This document shows, one piece after another, positions 52,012 through 60,210 of a DNA stretch of 64,000 nt. Within the stretch, counting starts at the first letter, position 1, and every line of letters begins with the position of its first letter. The notes beneath the pieces are model-generated. The model saw only the letters and a program-made list of their open reading frames with translations. It had not been told where the DNA came from and made no database searches. The DNA is taken from the NCBI GenBank assembly GCA_030066975.1, contig JASJAO010000001.1, positions 372,001 through 436,000 on the forward strand, given 5' to 3'. The translations under genes and the position numbers were made by a program. This stretch comes from Henriciella sp. GTDB taxonomy: Bacteria; Pseudomonadota; Alphaproteobacteria; Caulobacterales; Hyphomonadaceae.

Positions 52012-54627
52012 CTAAAACCTCGTCGATGTAGAGAAACGAAAGTTCTCGGTACGGTCATAATCTTCCCGTTTGAGAATATGCGAAAAGTCGAACTGAATCG
52101 GACCAAAGGGCGACGTCCAGAATACGGTGAGCCCGGCCGAGGCCCGAAGACTGGGATCGGTCTCCACAAACTGAACGCCGTCATCACCCGACGCATCTGT
52201 GAAGAAGAGCGGGTCATTATAGTCGGCGTCGTAGAGATTACCGACGCCGCCTGCTTCAAGAAACAGCGCGCTTTTGATCCCATACTCTTCGGGCAGGAAG
52301 TTCGGCATCGTGACTTCAAACGTGCTTTGATAGTAAAGCGTGCCGCCGAGGGCGTTCCCGCGCTGCAGTTCTGTTTCTTCGCCGGTGTCGGGATCAAACA
52401 GTCTTATAACTTCTCTCGGTCCGAGCCCGGCAACGTCAAAGCCGCGGAAATTCGAACCGCCCCGGAAGAAACGATTGTTAATCAGGACACCTTCATCTCC
52501 GCCCCAGGGCAGGATGTGGCCAGCAGAAAACCGCGCTTGCGCCCGCACGCCTCGGAACAGTCCGCGATACCAGCCGGAACTGACTTCGGTTCTCAAATAC
52601 CTGACATCCCCGCCGGCGCCCGCAATGTCCTGGCTGAAGCCGAAATCGAATCCGCCTGTCGGTTCAATGGGGTCGTTACGACCATCAAAATTCAAGCTGT
52701 AGCCGACAATCGAGGCAAGATCGGAGCGTTCACTTGCACATGATGCATCACGCAAGCGGTAGAGCGGATCACAGATATCGACGAGCTGATTTTCCGGGTC
52801 GATAACGTCCCCGATTTCGGGTTCTCTGGTCGTGCCATCGTCATTTTGAATCGTCGAAGCCACCAGTTCACCTTCGTCATCGATAATGATGTTCCGGTCC
52901 TGGATGCCGATATCGTCGAGTTGAAGGCGATACCTCAAGCCCATCTGAACCCGTTCCGACACAGGAAACCCAACGCGCACCCCGGTTCCGATTGTGGTCG
53001 ACTCGAAATTCGCCTGATCCAGAAAATCATTGCGAACAGCGAACAGGTCCACCCCGCCGGAGAGATTGCGGTCAAACAATCTCGGTTCGGTGAACTGAAA
53101 GTTGAGCTGCTGCTGCTGTCCTGAAAGTGACAGACGCGCGACCCCAGACCGACCGGTACCCACCAGATTGCGTTGCGCTATGCTGAGGTCGATCAGGAAA
53201 CTCTCAGTTGAGGAAAACCCGGCGGCGAACGATACCTCGCCTGTCGGCGTTTCTTCGACATTGATATTTACAATGGTCCGATCTGGCGTTGTGCTCGGCT
53301 CTTCTTCCAGTTCAACAGATCTAAAGAAACGGAGGGCCCTAACACGGTTGCGTGAACGCTCCATCAAGACACGATTATAGGGGTCGCCTTCAGAGATACG
53401 CAGTTCTCGGCGGATTACCCGGTCGAGCGTATTGGTATTCCCGTTGATATTGATACGGTCGATATAGACCCGGGGACCTTCGTCGATGGCGAAGGTGACA
53501 TTCACCGTCCGGGTTTCCGGATCAGCCGTAATTTGTGGGCGAATATCGACAAAGGCGTAACCTGCAATCCCCGCGGCAAAGGTCAGCGCATCAATCGTGT
53601 CTTCGATCATGTTCCCGCGGTAAAGTTCGCCCGGTCGCGCGGTAATCAGGGGTTTCAGTCTTTCGGCGTCGAGCCGGTCGAAACTGGTGACGATATCAAA
53701 CTCACCAAACGTATACTGCTCACCTTCTTCGATCGTGAATGTCACATAGAAATCTGACTGATCAGGTGTGAGGTCTGCGACAGCTGAGATCACTCGAAAA
53801 TCGTAGTAACCTCGGTTCTGGTACAGCTGGCGAAGTTGTTCCCGGTCAAATTCCAAACGCCCGGGATCATAATTGTCATTGGATGAGAAGATGCGCCACA
53901 ATCGAGACTGTTTGGTCGCAATTTCCTGGCGCAGGCGATCGTCAGAAAATGCCCGGTTTCCGATGAAGTTGATGGCACGGACACCCGTTCGCGGGCCTTC
54001 TTCAATGCTGAAGATGACATCGACGCGGTTTTGACTCAGTGGCTTGTATTGCGGCTCGATTTTCACCCCGAAGCGGCCATCCTGCCGGTACAGTTCCAAC
54101 ATCCGGCGGACGTCTTGCTGAATCCGGGCGGGCGTGAAGATGCCGCGCGGAGCCGCTTGAATCTCTTCCCGCAGCTTATCGTCTGATAGCGATGAGTTTC
54201 CTTCGAACAGAACCCGGCTGATGACCGGGTTTTCAATCACACGGACGATCAGGTCATCGCCGGAGCGCGTGAAATTGATGTCAACAAACAAGCCTGTCGC
54301 AAACAGCGCCTTAAGGGATAAGTCGAGACGCTCGGGATCAAAGGGATCCCCGGGCTCCACGAGCATGTAAGATTGGATCGTACGGCTTTCGATCCTCTGA
54401 TTGCCTTCAACCTGAACGGTTCTGATGGTTGATGTATCCACCGCCTCTTGCGCTTGGGCCGGGAGCAGGCCTGGCGGCACGCCATAGACCGCGGCTGACG
54501 CGAAGACGATGCAAGACAGGACGCGGGCCAGGCCCGATCTGTGCTCCGCATGCAATGACTGCCGAGAAAGAACGGCGCTCGCTTTCTGGGCGACGTGTTC
54601 TCGTCCAACTAATTTACTGCCTCGCAT
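52012..54627 (-). CDS. bamA: BamA-family outer-membrane assembly protein (probable paralogue)
   Basis: An 871-residue Omp85 protein. Signal peptide 1-60 is long, with the hydrophobic part LARVLSCIVFASAAVYGVP and cleavage near PAQAQ. Five POTRA domains follow (first IRTVQVEGNQRIESRTI, about residues 68-145), then the 16-strand barrel. The VRGF-type lid motif reads FRGFDVAGLG, and the chain ends STSTRF with terminal Phe. A loop with two Cys (DICDPLYRLRDASCASER) adds a probable disulfide. The usual alphaproteobacterial neighbours of bamA (rseP before it; skp, lpxD, fabZ after) are absent: two DUF2141 genes flank it. So it may be a second copy serving special clients. Confidence 0.88.
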   Translation of the reverse strand: MRGSKLVGREHVAQKASAVLSRQSLHAEHRSGLARVLSCIVFASAAVYGVPPGLLPAQAQEAVDTSTIRTVQVEGNQRIESRTIQSYMLVEPGDPFDPERLDLSLKALFATGLFVDINFTRSGDDLIVRVIENPVISRVLFEGNSSLSDDKLREEIQAAPRGIFTPARIQQDVRRMLELYRQDGRFGVKIEPQYKPLSQNRVDVIFSIEEGPRTGVRAINFIGNRAFSDDRLRQEIATKQSRLWRIFSSNDNYDPGRLEFDREQLRQLYQNRGYYDFRVISAVADLTPDQSDFYVTFTIEEGEQYTFGEFDIVTSFDRLDAERLKPLITARPGELYRGNMIEDTIDALTFAAGIAGYAFVDIRPQITADPETRTVNVTFAIDEGPRVYIDRININGNTNTLDRVIRRELRISEGDPYNRVLMERSRNRVRALRFFRSVELEEEPSTTPDRTIVNINVEETPTGEVSFAAGFSSTESFLIDLSIAQRNLVGTGRSGVARLSLSGQQQQLNFQFTEPRLFDRNLSGGVDLFAVRNDFLDQANFESTTIGTGVRVGFPVSERVQMGLRYRLQLDDIGIQDRNIIIDDEGELVASTIQNDDGTTREPEIGDVIDPENQLVDICDPLYRLRDASCASERSDLASIVGYSLNFDGRNDPIEPTGGFDFGFSQDIAGAGGDVRYLRTEVSSGWYRGLFRGVRAQARFSAGHILPWGGDEGVLINNRFFRGGSNFRGFDVAGLGPREVIRLFDPDTGEETELQRGNALGGTLYYQSTFEVTMPNFLPEEYGIKSALFLEAGGVGNLYDADYNDPLFFTDASGDDGVQFVETDPSLRASAGLTVFWTSPFGPIQFDFSHILKREDYDRTENFRFSTSTRF

Positions 54628-54888
54628 ACGGATACCTTGAATTTTCCATCGCCGGACGCCGCAACAGGCGGTTCATAGGCGATTGGTTTTGCCAGACAAA
54701 AACGGAAGGTGTTTTGCGAAGGTTTGCTGCGACTGCTATCTAAATGTGGCGCGCTGCCACAATTTCGACGCTCGTCGTGCCTTGGCTGTTCTTACCATTG
54801 CATAACAATGGCGGACGATCTGGTGACGCAGATCAACCTGATAATGATGGTGAATCTGCGGATTAAAAGATCGTCACCAATCCCACGC

Positions 54889-55356
54889 TCAACGATCTAT
54901 GGATGCCAGTTTGAGATGCAGGCTTGCCGGTTTTTGATAGTCGAGCGCAGCGGCTTGAAAGCTTGGCCAGGTCTCAGCTGGGTTGGAACGAGTTAGTGCA
55001 AAGGGCTCTGCGGGCATGCCGGTTGGAAGGAAATCCAGTTTGCCATTGCCGTTCTCGTCAACATAACCGCCTGCGGCATAGATACCGGATGGGATCTTTC
55101 GAAACACATAGGCTGCAGCACCGTATGGTGTTTCAATCATGGCGTAGTGCGCTGCAGCACGATTACAATCAGGTAACGTGTTAGCCGTGGTCCACAGGCA
55201 GACATGCATAACATTATCGACAGGCGCACCATCGAAAACGACGGCAATATCTATGGTCGACTCTGCCACGATTGATCGATTGTTCTGGTAGAAAACTCCA
55301 ACAGAAAGAACGATCAAGACGCCGATGATAAGTGTGAATGAAATCGCTTTGCTCAT
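54889..55356 (-). CDS. DUF2141 protein, second copy
   Basis: A 155-residue protein with an N-terminal hydrophobic segment (about 5-24) that lacks a clear cleavage site and may stay as an anchor. The core matches the first copy: VCLWTTANTLPDCN with the same Cys pair, GIYAAGGYVDENGNGKLD with a calcium-type loop, and MPAEPFALTRSN. The frame extends to 55428, but ATG 55356 with AAGGAG five bases upstream is clearly the start. It lies upstream of the BamA-like gene on the same strand with a 261-base gap, and is divergent from the autotransporter. Confidence 0.8.
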   Translation of the reverse strand: MSKAISFTLIIGVLIVLSVGVFYQNNRSIVAESTIDIAVVFDGAPVDNVMHVCLWTTANTLPDCNRAAAHYAMIETPYGAAAYVFRKIPSGIYAAGGYVDENGNGKLDFLPTGMPAEPFALTRSNPAETWPSFQAAALDYQKPASLHLKLASIDR

Positions 55357-55440
55357 GCGGACTCCTTTTTTCCGGGGTACGCATCGGATGTTTGCGATCT
55401 TTGTCGCCAGCACCGATATTTGTTGCAATTCGTGGGATAC

Positions 55441-55457
55441 TGTGACGTGAAGTCACA
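55441..55457. promoter_or_regulatory. TGTGAC-N5-GTCACA palindrome between DUF2141 and autotransporter genes
   Basis: A perfect 6+6 bp inverted repeat with a 5-base spacer, 84 bases upstream of the DUF2141 start and about 100 bases before the autotransporter start. The half-sites resemble Crp sites (TGTGA/TCACA), but the spacing between those cores is 7 instead of the canonical 6. It is a good candidate operator for this divergent pair. Confidence 0.5.
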
Positions 55458-55559
55458 TTTAGGGGGCTCCGCGACATATTTTGCTAGCAATTGTTCGGGA
55501 GCACGTGGCGTTTAATTGTGTTTTGGCCGGACCACCGGCAGGCGTACGAAAGTCCTAAT

Positions 55560-58500
55560 ATGAGTTATCAAGTCAGCCGATTGGCGCTAATCGCCGGTAT
55601 GGTCGGATTGTTCACGGCCCCTGCCGTTGCGGTCGAAATCGACAATACCATTAACGAGCCGGTCGCAACCTCTACCGCAGATAACGGGTCGCCTGACGAT
55701 ATTATCATCACTGAGGATGGCAATATCGAGTTCGAATTCGCTCCCGGCACAGTTGCAGTGACTATTGATAGCGATAATTCTCTGCTGAACGAAGGCGATA
55801 TCGTAATCGAGGATTCTGACGACGTTATCGGTGTTCTGATCGAAGCCAATCGGACCGGCCAGATCGTCAATGACGGCCGTATATCGCTAATCGAAGACTA
55901 TGATCGGGAAGATGATGACGATGATGATGATCTCGACGGTCCGCTGGCAATCGGGACATCACGGACGGCCATTCTGCTAGAGGAAGGTGGCGCGTTTAAC
56001 GGCGACATCATTGGAGATCGTGGATCCTTCATCACGGTTGAGGGCAACGACTCGGCTGGGATCAGGCTCCTGTCAGACCTCAATGGTGAGCTGTCGCTCG
56101 ACGGGTCCATATCCGTCACGGGGGACAATGCACGAGGTCTCGAGGTTGCTGGCGAGATTACAGGCAACGCTTTGATCAGTTCGAGTGTCGTGGTGACCGG
56201 AGAGGACGCCATTGCCGTCAGTTTTGCAGATGATATCGGCGGTGCGCTCACAGTGGAGAGCAATGTTTCCGCGACAGGCTTCACTTCAACAAGCGCGAGC
56301 AATTATGTCGCTCCGGCGAATGTTGATGAAGATACAGATCCGATCGAAGAACGACGCGATCCGGACGATCTGCTGGAAGGTGGACCAGCGCTCGCAATTG
56401 GCGGCAGCGTCGGCTCCGGAATCCTTGTGAATGGCGGCATTGATGATTTCATCTCCGAAGAGGATGCTGACGATGAAATCAAGGATACAATCGAAGATTA
56501 TGATGAGAACCGAACCCAGGGATCGATCACGAGTTTCGGTTCTGCGCCAGCGCTTCTGATCACACCGGATTGGCAGGGAGACGCGGACGGCGATCTGGTC
56601 ATCGGCACAGTTGTCGAAACGGTTCGAGATACGTTGGATGACGACGAGGACGAGGACTTCTCAGAGACACTTGTCGTATTCACTTATGATCACAGCTTCA
56701 TCAATCGGGGCCTGGTTAGTGCAACTGGCGTGAATGTCGGGTTTGAATCGGTCGCTGCTGATATCTCCGGCTCAGCGGATGGTCAGTTTCGCACAATTTT
56801 CGAAGGCGGCATGTTTAACAGCGGAAGCATCACCTCGAATTCGGTTGAAGCAAGCTCGACAGCCTTGCGCATTGGCTCAGGCGTAGACGCGTTCTCCTTG
56901 ACCAATGAGGGCAGCATTACTGCGTCCATATCAACTCAAGTTGCAGCGTCGGTCACTGCCATGGTGATCGAAGAGGACTCAGTTCTCAACACTCTGGATA
57001 ATTCCGGAACAATCCGCGCGTCTTCCCAGGGTGACTCCGGTGAAGTCGTCGCCATCGTCGACAACTCAAACACGCTGTCCCAAATCACGAATACCGGTCG
57101 TATTGAAGGGCTTTACAGCTCTGATGGGATCGATCTGGATATCCGGGAAGACGCTGTTGCGTTAGACTTAAGCGCGTCGACCATCGACATCGAACTGATC
57201 CAGCGCGAAGCGATTCCCCTCGATGATGTCAATGATGATGACGAGATTGACGGCGATGATGTCGCTGATCCCAGAATTTTGGGGCAAGTCCTGTTTGGTT
57301 CAGGTGATGACCTGTTCCGTTCCGAATTTGGAGACGTGGTCGGCGATGTCGATTTTGGTGCCGGCTCTAACACGTTCGAACTAATTGAAACCGACTTCGT
57401 TGGAGACGCGACTTTTTCAGGTGACCAGGGAGACGTGTCACTTGGACAGGATGTTTTTTATGATGGCGATCTGATTTTCGAAAGCGGCGACAACTCGTTT
57501 ACGATGACCAACGGTGCGACGTTTGGAGGAGACATCATCAACAATGGTGACTCCCTCGACATCATGATCGATTCCTCCGAGTTGCGGGTCGATTCGACGA
57601 CCGCGCTGGACGTGACCAATCTCGATATTCAGGGCGCTTCCGTTCTGGAAGTGTCGATTGATCCTTCAAACAACAACACGGAACCTCTGTTCGATGTCTC
57701 TGGAACCGCTTCGATTGGGTCGGATGCCCAAATTCGTCCGCTGTTTACCACCGTATCCGATACCGATTTCACCCGGACGCTTATAGCCGCGCCGGAAATC
57801 ACTTTTGAGGGAACGTTGGACGATCAATTGCTGACCGATACGCGGTTCCTGTACGACACTCAGATCGAGCTTCTGGACACTGACAATGGGGACGAGCTCA
57901 ATCTCGTCTACACGCTGAAGACATCTGACGAACTGGGCATGGATTCCAATCAGGCGTCCGCCTATGCATCCGTTCTGGAAGTCTTCGAAGGCGATGATGA
58001 TCTTGGCTTTGCGCTCGCATCGGTGACCGATGAGGACGAATTCTATCAGATCTACAATCAGCTTTTGCCGCAGCGGTCTGAGGCCTCAACCCGGTTTCTG
58101 AGCGCGCAATCCAGCGCCGCTTTCGGGGCACTGGCAGATCAGTTGGAGCTGGCCCGTTCAGCCCCGGGCCGCGGCTTGAGAGGTTGGATACAAGAGCACT
58201 ATTCTGCCGTTGATATTGACGACGCGCCGGGTGCTCCAGGATACAACGGAGCAGGTTTTGGCTTCTCCATCGGGCTCGATCGAACCGACGGCGTCGTCGA
58301 CGTTCTCGGCCTGTTTGCCACCCTTAGTACGGGTGAATTTGAAGAGAAGACGGGCGGGAACAACCCGGTGGCGACAACCAGCGTCGGGTTGGGCGCTTAT
58401 GCGCAGCACGATGTGGCCGGAGTAACCTTGCGCGCGACCGGTCAGGTATCGACGATCGGGTTTGAGAGTTCTCGAGAGGTTGATATCATCATTGGTGAAG

Positions 58501-59063
58501 ACGACAATCTCAACAGTGACGATATTCTCGATGAAGATGATTTCTTCAGCGAGATTGACGGAAGCTGGAACGGCTTGAGCACGGCGTTCAGTGTCAGCGC
58601 CCTCAGAGAGTTCAACGTCGGTCGTTACTATATGCGCCCAGAAGTTGCGCTGGACTATTTTGCATTGTCCCAAGACGCCTACACCGAAACGACCACGCGC
58701 GAGGACGAGTTGACGGTTTCCGTAAGTGACGTCGATACAGACCGTTTGTCGGCTGCAGCGAAGTTTGTACTCGGTGCACGGTTTGGAGAATCGAGACGGG
58801 ATGGCTATCTGTGGGGGCCGGAGATGCATATCGGCTACCGCTCCGAGCTATCGTCGACTCCCTATGAGGCGACGGTTCAGTATACTGGAGCTACCGATAG
58901 TTTTGAAATCGTCGCTCTTGAAGAGTACTCAGATGCGCTGCTCGGTGGCTTGTCGCTGTCCAGCAATTCCGAGCGGTTTAGTGCGCGGCTGACCTATTCG
59001 ATTGAGCTGATGGACAATGGCGCTGTTCACTATGCCGGGGCTGCGGCAAGCTTCAGGTTCTGA
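55560..59063 (+). CDS. Autotransporter (type Va secretion) with acidic passenger
   Basis: A 1167-residue protein. Signal peptide 1-24 (MSYQVSRLALIAGMVGLFTAPAVA). The passenger, about 25-865, is rich in Asp, Glu, Ser and Thr and repeats short beta-helix-like units (for example NTGRIEG and NEGSITA), with Asp runs at about residues 117-125 (DREDDDDDDDLD region) and DDEDEDF near 365. The C-terminal autotransporter barrel is about 870-1167 (from RGLRGWIQEHYS) and ends GAAASFRF. The frame starts at 55491, but ATG 55560 is the start of the signal peptide; the ribosome site there is weak. The passenger likely binds calcium at the surface. Its neighbour BamA-like protein could assemble its barrel. Confidence 0.88.
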   Translation: MSYQVSRLALIAGMVGLFTAPAVAVEIDNTINEPVATSTADNGSPDDIIITEDGNIEFEFAPGTVAVTIDSDNSLLNEGDIVIEDSDDVIGVLIEANRTGQIVNDGRISLIEDYDREDDDDDDDLDGPLAIGTSRTAILLEEGGAFNGDIIGDRGSFITVEGNDSAGIRLLSDLNGELSLDGSISVTGDNARGLEVAGEITGNALISSSVVVTGEDAIAVSFADDIGGALTVESNVSATGFTSTSASNYVAPANVDEDTDPIEERRDPDDLLEGGPALAIGGSVGSGILVNGGIDDFISEEDADDEIKDTIEDYDENRTQGSITSFGSAPALLITPDWQGDADGDLVIGTVVETVRDTLDDDEDEDFSETLVVFTYDHSFINRGLVSATGVNVGFESVAADISGSADGQFRTIFEGGMFNSGSITSNSVEASSTALRIGSGVDAFSLTNEGSITASISTQVAASVTAMVIEEDSVLNTLDNSGTIRASSQGDSGEVVAIVDNSNTLSQITNTGRIEGLYSSDGIDLDIREDAVALDLSASTIDIELIQREAIPLDDVNDDDEIDGDDVADPRILGQVLFGSGDDLFRSEFGDVVGDVDFGAGSNTFELIETDFVGDATFSGDQGDVSLGQDVFYDGDLIFESGDNSFTMTNGATFGGDIINNGDSLDIMIDSSELRVDSTTALDVTNLDIQGASVLEVSIDPSNNNTEPLFDVSGTASIGSDAQIRPLFTTVSDTDFTRTLIAAPEITFEGTLDDQLLTDTRFLYDTQIELLDTDNGDELNLVYTLKTSDELGMDSNQASAYASVLEVFEGDDDLGFALASVTDEDEFYQIYNQLLPQRSEASTRFLSAQSSAAFGALADQLELARSAPGRGLRGWIQEHYSAVDIDDAPGAPGYNGAGFGFSIGLDRTDGVVDVLGLFATLSTGEFEEKTGGNNPVATTSVGLGAYAQHDVAGVTLRATGQVSTIGFESSREVDIIIGEDDNLNSDDILDEDDFFSEIDGSWNGLSTAFSVSALREFNVGRYYMRPEVALDYFALSQDAYTETTTREDELTVSVSDVDTDRLSAAAKFVLGARFGESRRDGYLWGPEMHIGYRSELSSTPYEATVQYTGATDSFEIVALEEYSDALLGGLSLSSNSERFSARLTYSIELMDNGAVHYAGAAASFRF

Positions 59064-59105
59064 TCGGGTCGCATGGGATACGGGCGTTGCACGGACACGT
59101 CTGTT

Positions 59106-59990
59106 TCAGTCATGGGTAAGCGCCAATGCGGCACCGCCCCAGGCACCGGCATCATCGCCTAACCCGGCGGGCTGGATCAGTGCTTCAACAGCGGGTTCGA
59201 TAAGACCCAGATAACTATTGTCCATGGCCACGACCGCCTGTCTGACCATTGAAAGGAGATGTGGTGCTTGCATAAGCCCGCCGCCAAGAACGATGACGTC
59301 CAATCTCGTCGCGAGGTACAGCGCATAGCAAGCTTGCGCCAGATAATCGGCAACAATTTCCCAGCCGATATGATCTGGAGGCAGTTTCGTGGGATCTCCA
59401 AACCGGGCGGTTAGGGCTTTGGCGCTGGCAAGGCCTTCCAGGCAATCCCCGTGGAAAGGACAGATGCCCTTGAAATCCAAGTCTGCTGGGTGGCGCTTTA
59501 CGGCGATATGGCCAAACTCAGGATGAGACGGCCGTCCTGCCACGTCACCCCTGATGGAGAGACCGACACCGATTCCGGTGCCAACTGTCATATAAGCTGC
59601 ATCTCGCTTGTGTTTCGCATTGCCCCACCGTTGCTCCGCGAGCAAGGCACCGTTGACGTCAGTGTCGATGAAAACCGGAACGCCCAACGCGTCCTGCAAG
59701 ACCTGACGCACATTGGCGCCTTCCCATCCAGGCTTTGCCGTCTTCAGAACCGCGCCATAAGCCGAGTTATCTTTGTCGAGGTTAAGGGGGCCGAACATGG
59801 CCACGCCCACCGCTGAAAGACTGTCTGTTTCTTCAAGCTTTGATCGAATGAAATCAACGCACAGGTTGAGTGTTTCCCCTGGGCTCGTGGTTGCGATACG
59901 TGTGCGATGAAGTATCGTGCGGGCATCGTCGAGCAGGATGATCTTAAACGTCGTTCCACCGCCATCAATTCCAACCCAAACGCGTCGCAT
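59106..59990 (-). CDS. ROK-family sugar kinase (fructokinase-like)
   Basis: A 294-residue ASKHA-fold sugar kinase. The phosphate-1 loop is GIDGGGTTFK at 7-16, and the phosphate-2/adenosine region includes MTVGTGIGVGLSI. The ROK zinc motif is partly clear: HPEFGHIAVKRHPADLDFKGICPFHGDCLEGLAS has His and three Cys ligands, with the Phe-rich spacing seen in fructokinases. The frame opens at 60086, but ATG 59990 (MRRVWVGIDGGGT) has GGAG six bases upstream. It converges on the autotransporter and is divergent from a TBDR gene. Fructose, mannose or N-acetyl sugar are candidates. Confidence 0.85.
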   Translation of the reverse strand: MRRVWVGIDGGGTTFKIILLDDARTILHRTRIATTSPGETLNLCVDFIRSKLEETDSLSAVGVAMFGPLNLDKDNSAYGAVLKTAKPGWEGANVRQVLQDALGVPVFIDTDVNGALLAEQRWGNAKHKRDAAYMTVGTGIGVGLSIRGDVAGRPSHPEFGHIAVKRHPADLDFKGICPFHGDCLEGLASAKALTARFGDPTKLPPDHIGWEIVADYLAQACYALYLATRLDVIVLGGGLMQAPHLLSMVRQAVVAMDNSYLGLIEPAVEALIQPAGLGDDAGAWGGAALALTHD

Positions 59991-60061
59991 CATCCGCTCC
60001 ATTTTACTGTTCCATGAGTCAACATATTCAAAGTCGTGCGCGACTCGGAAGCGCAAGTCTA

Positions 60062-60107
60062 CGCAACAAGTTGCGCAAAATCCCATTTATTTTCGAAACT
60101 GTTGCGC
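60062..60107. promoter_or_regulatory. Divergent operator between ROK kinase and TonB receptor genes
   Basis: A perfect inverted repeat CGCAAC-aa-GTTGCG (60062-60075) and a second TTGCGC at 60102-60107, 31 bases from the first TTGCGC (60071-60076), about three helical turns. It sits between the kinase start at 59990 and the receptor start at 60211. TTGCGCAA-like cores are typical of LacI/GntR-class sugar regulators; no such regulator gene is in the window. Confidence 0.5.
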
Positions 60108-60210
60108 TAGCCCTAAATCGCAAGCGAAGAGTCAGGAGGTAGGGCACGGGCACAGTGCTCGCCGACTTTTAGTTGAAGACAATCACTTGGATCACCGAGG
60201 GAGGAAGATC

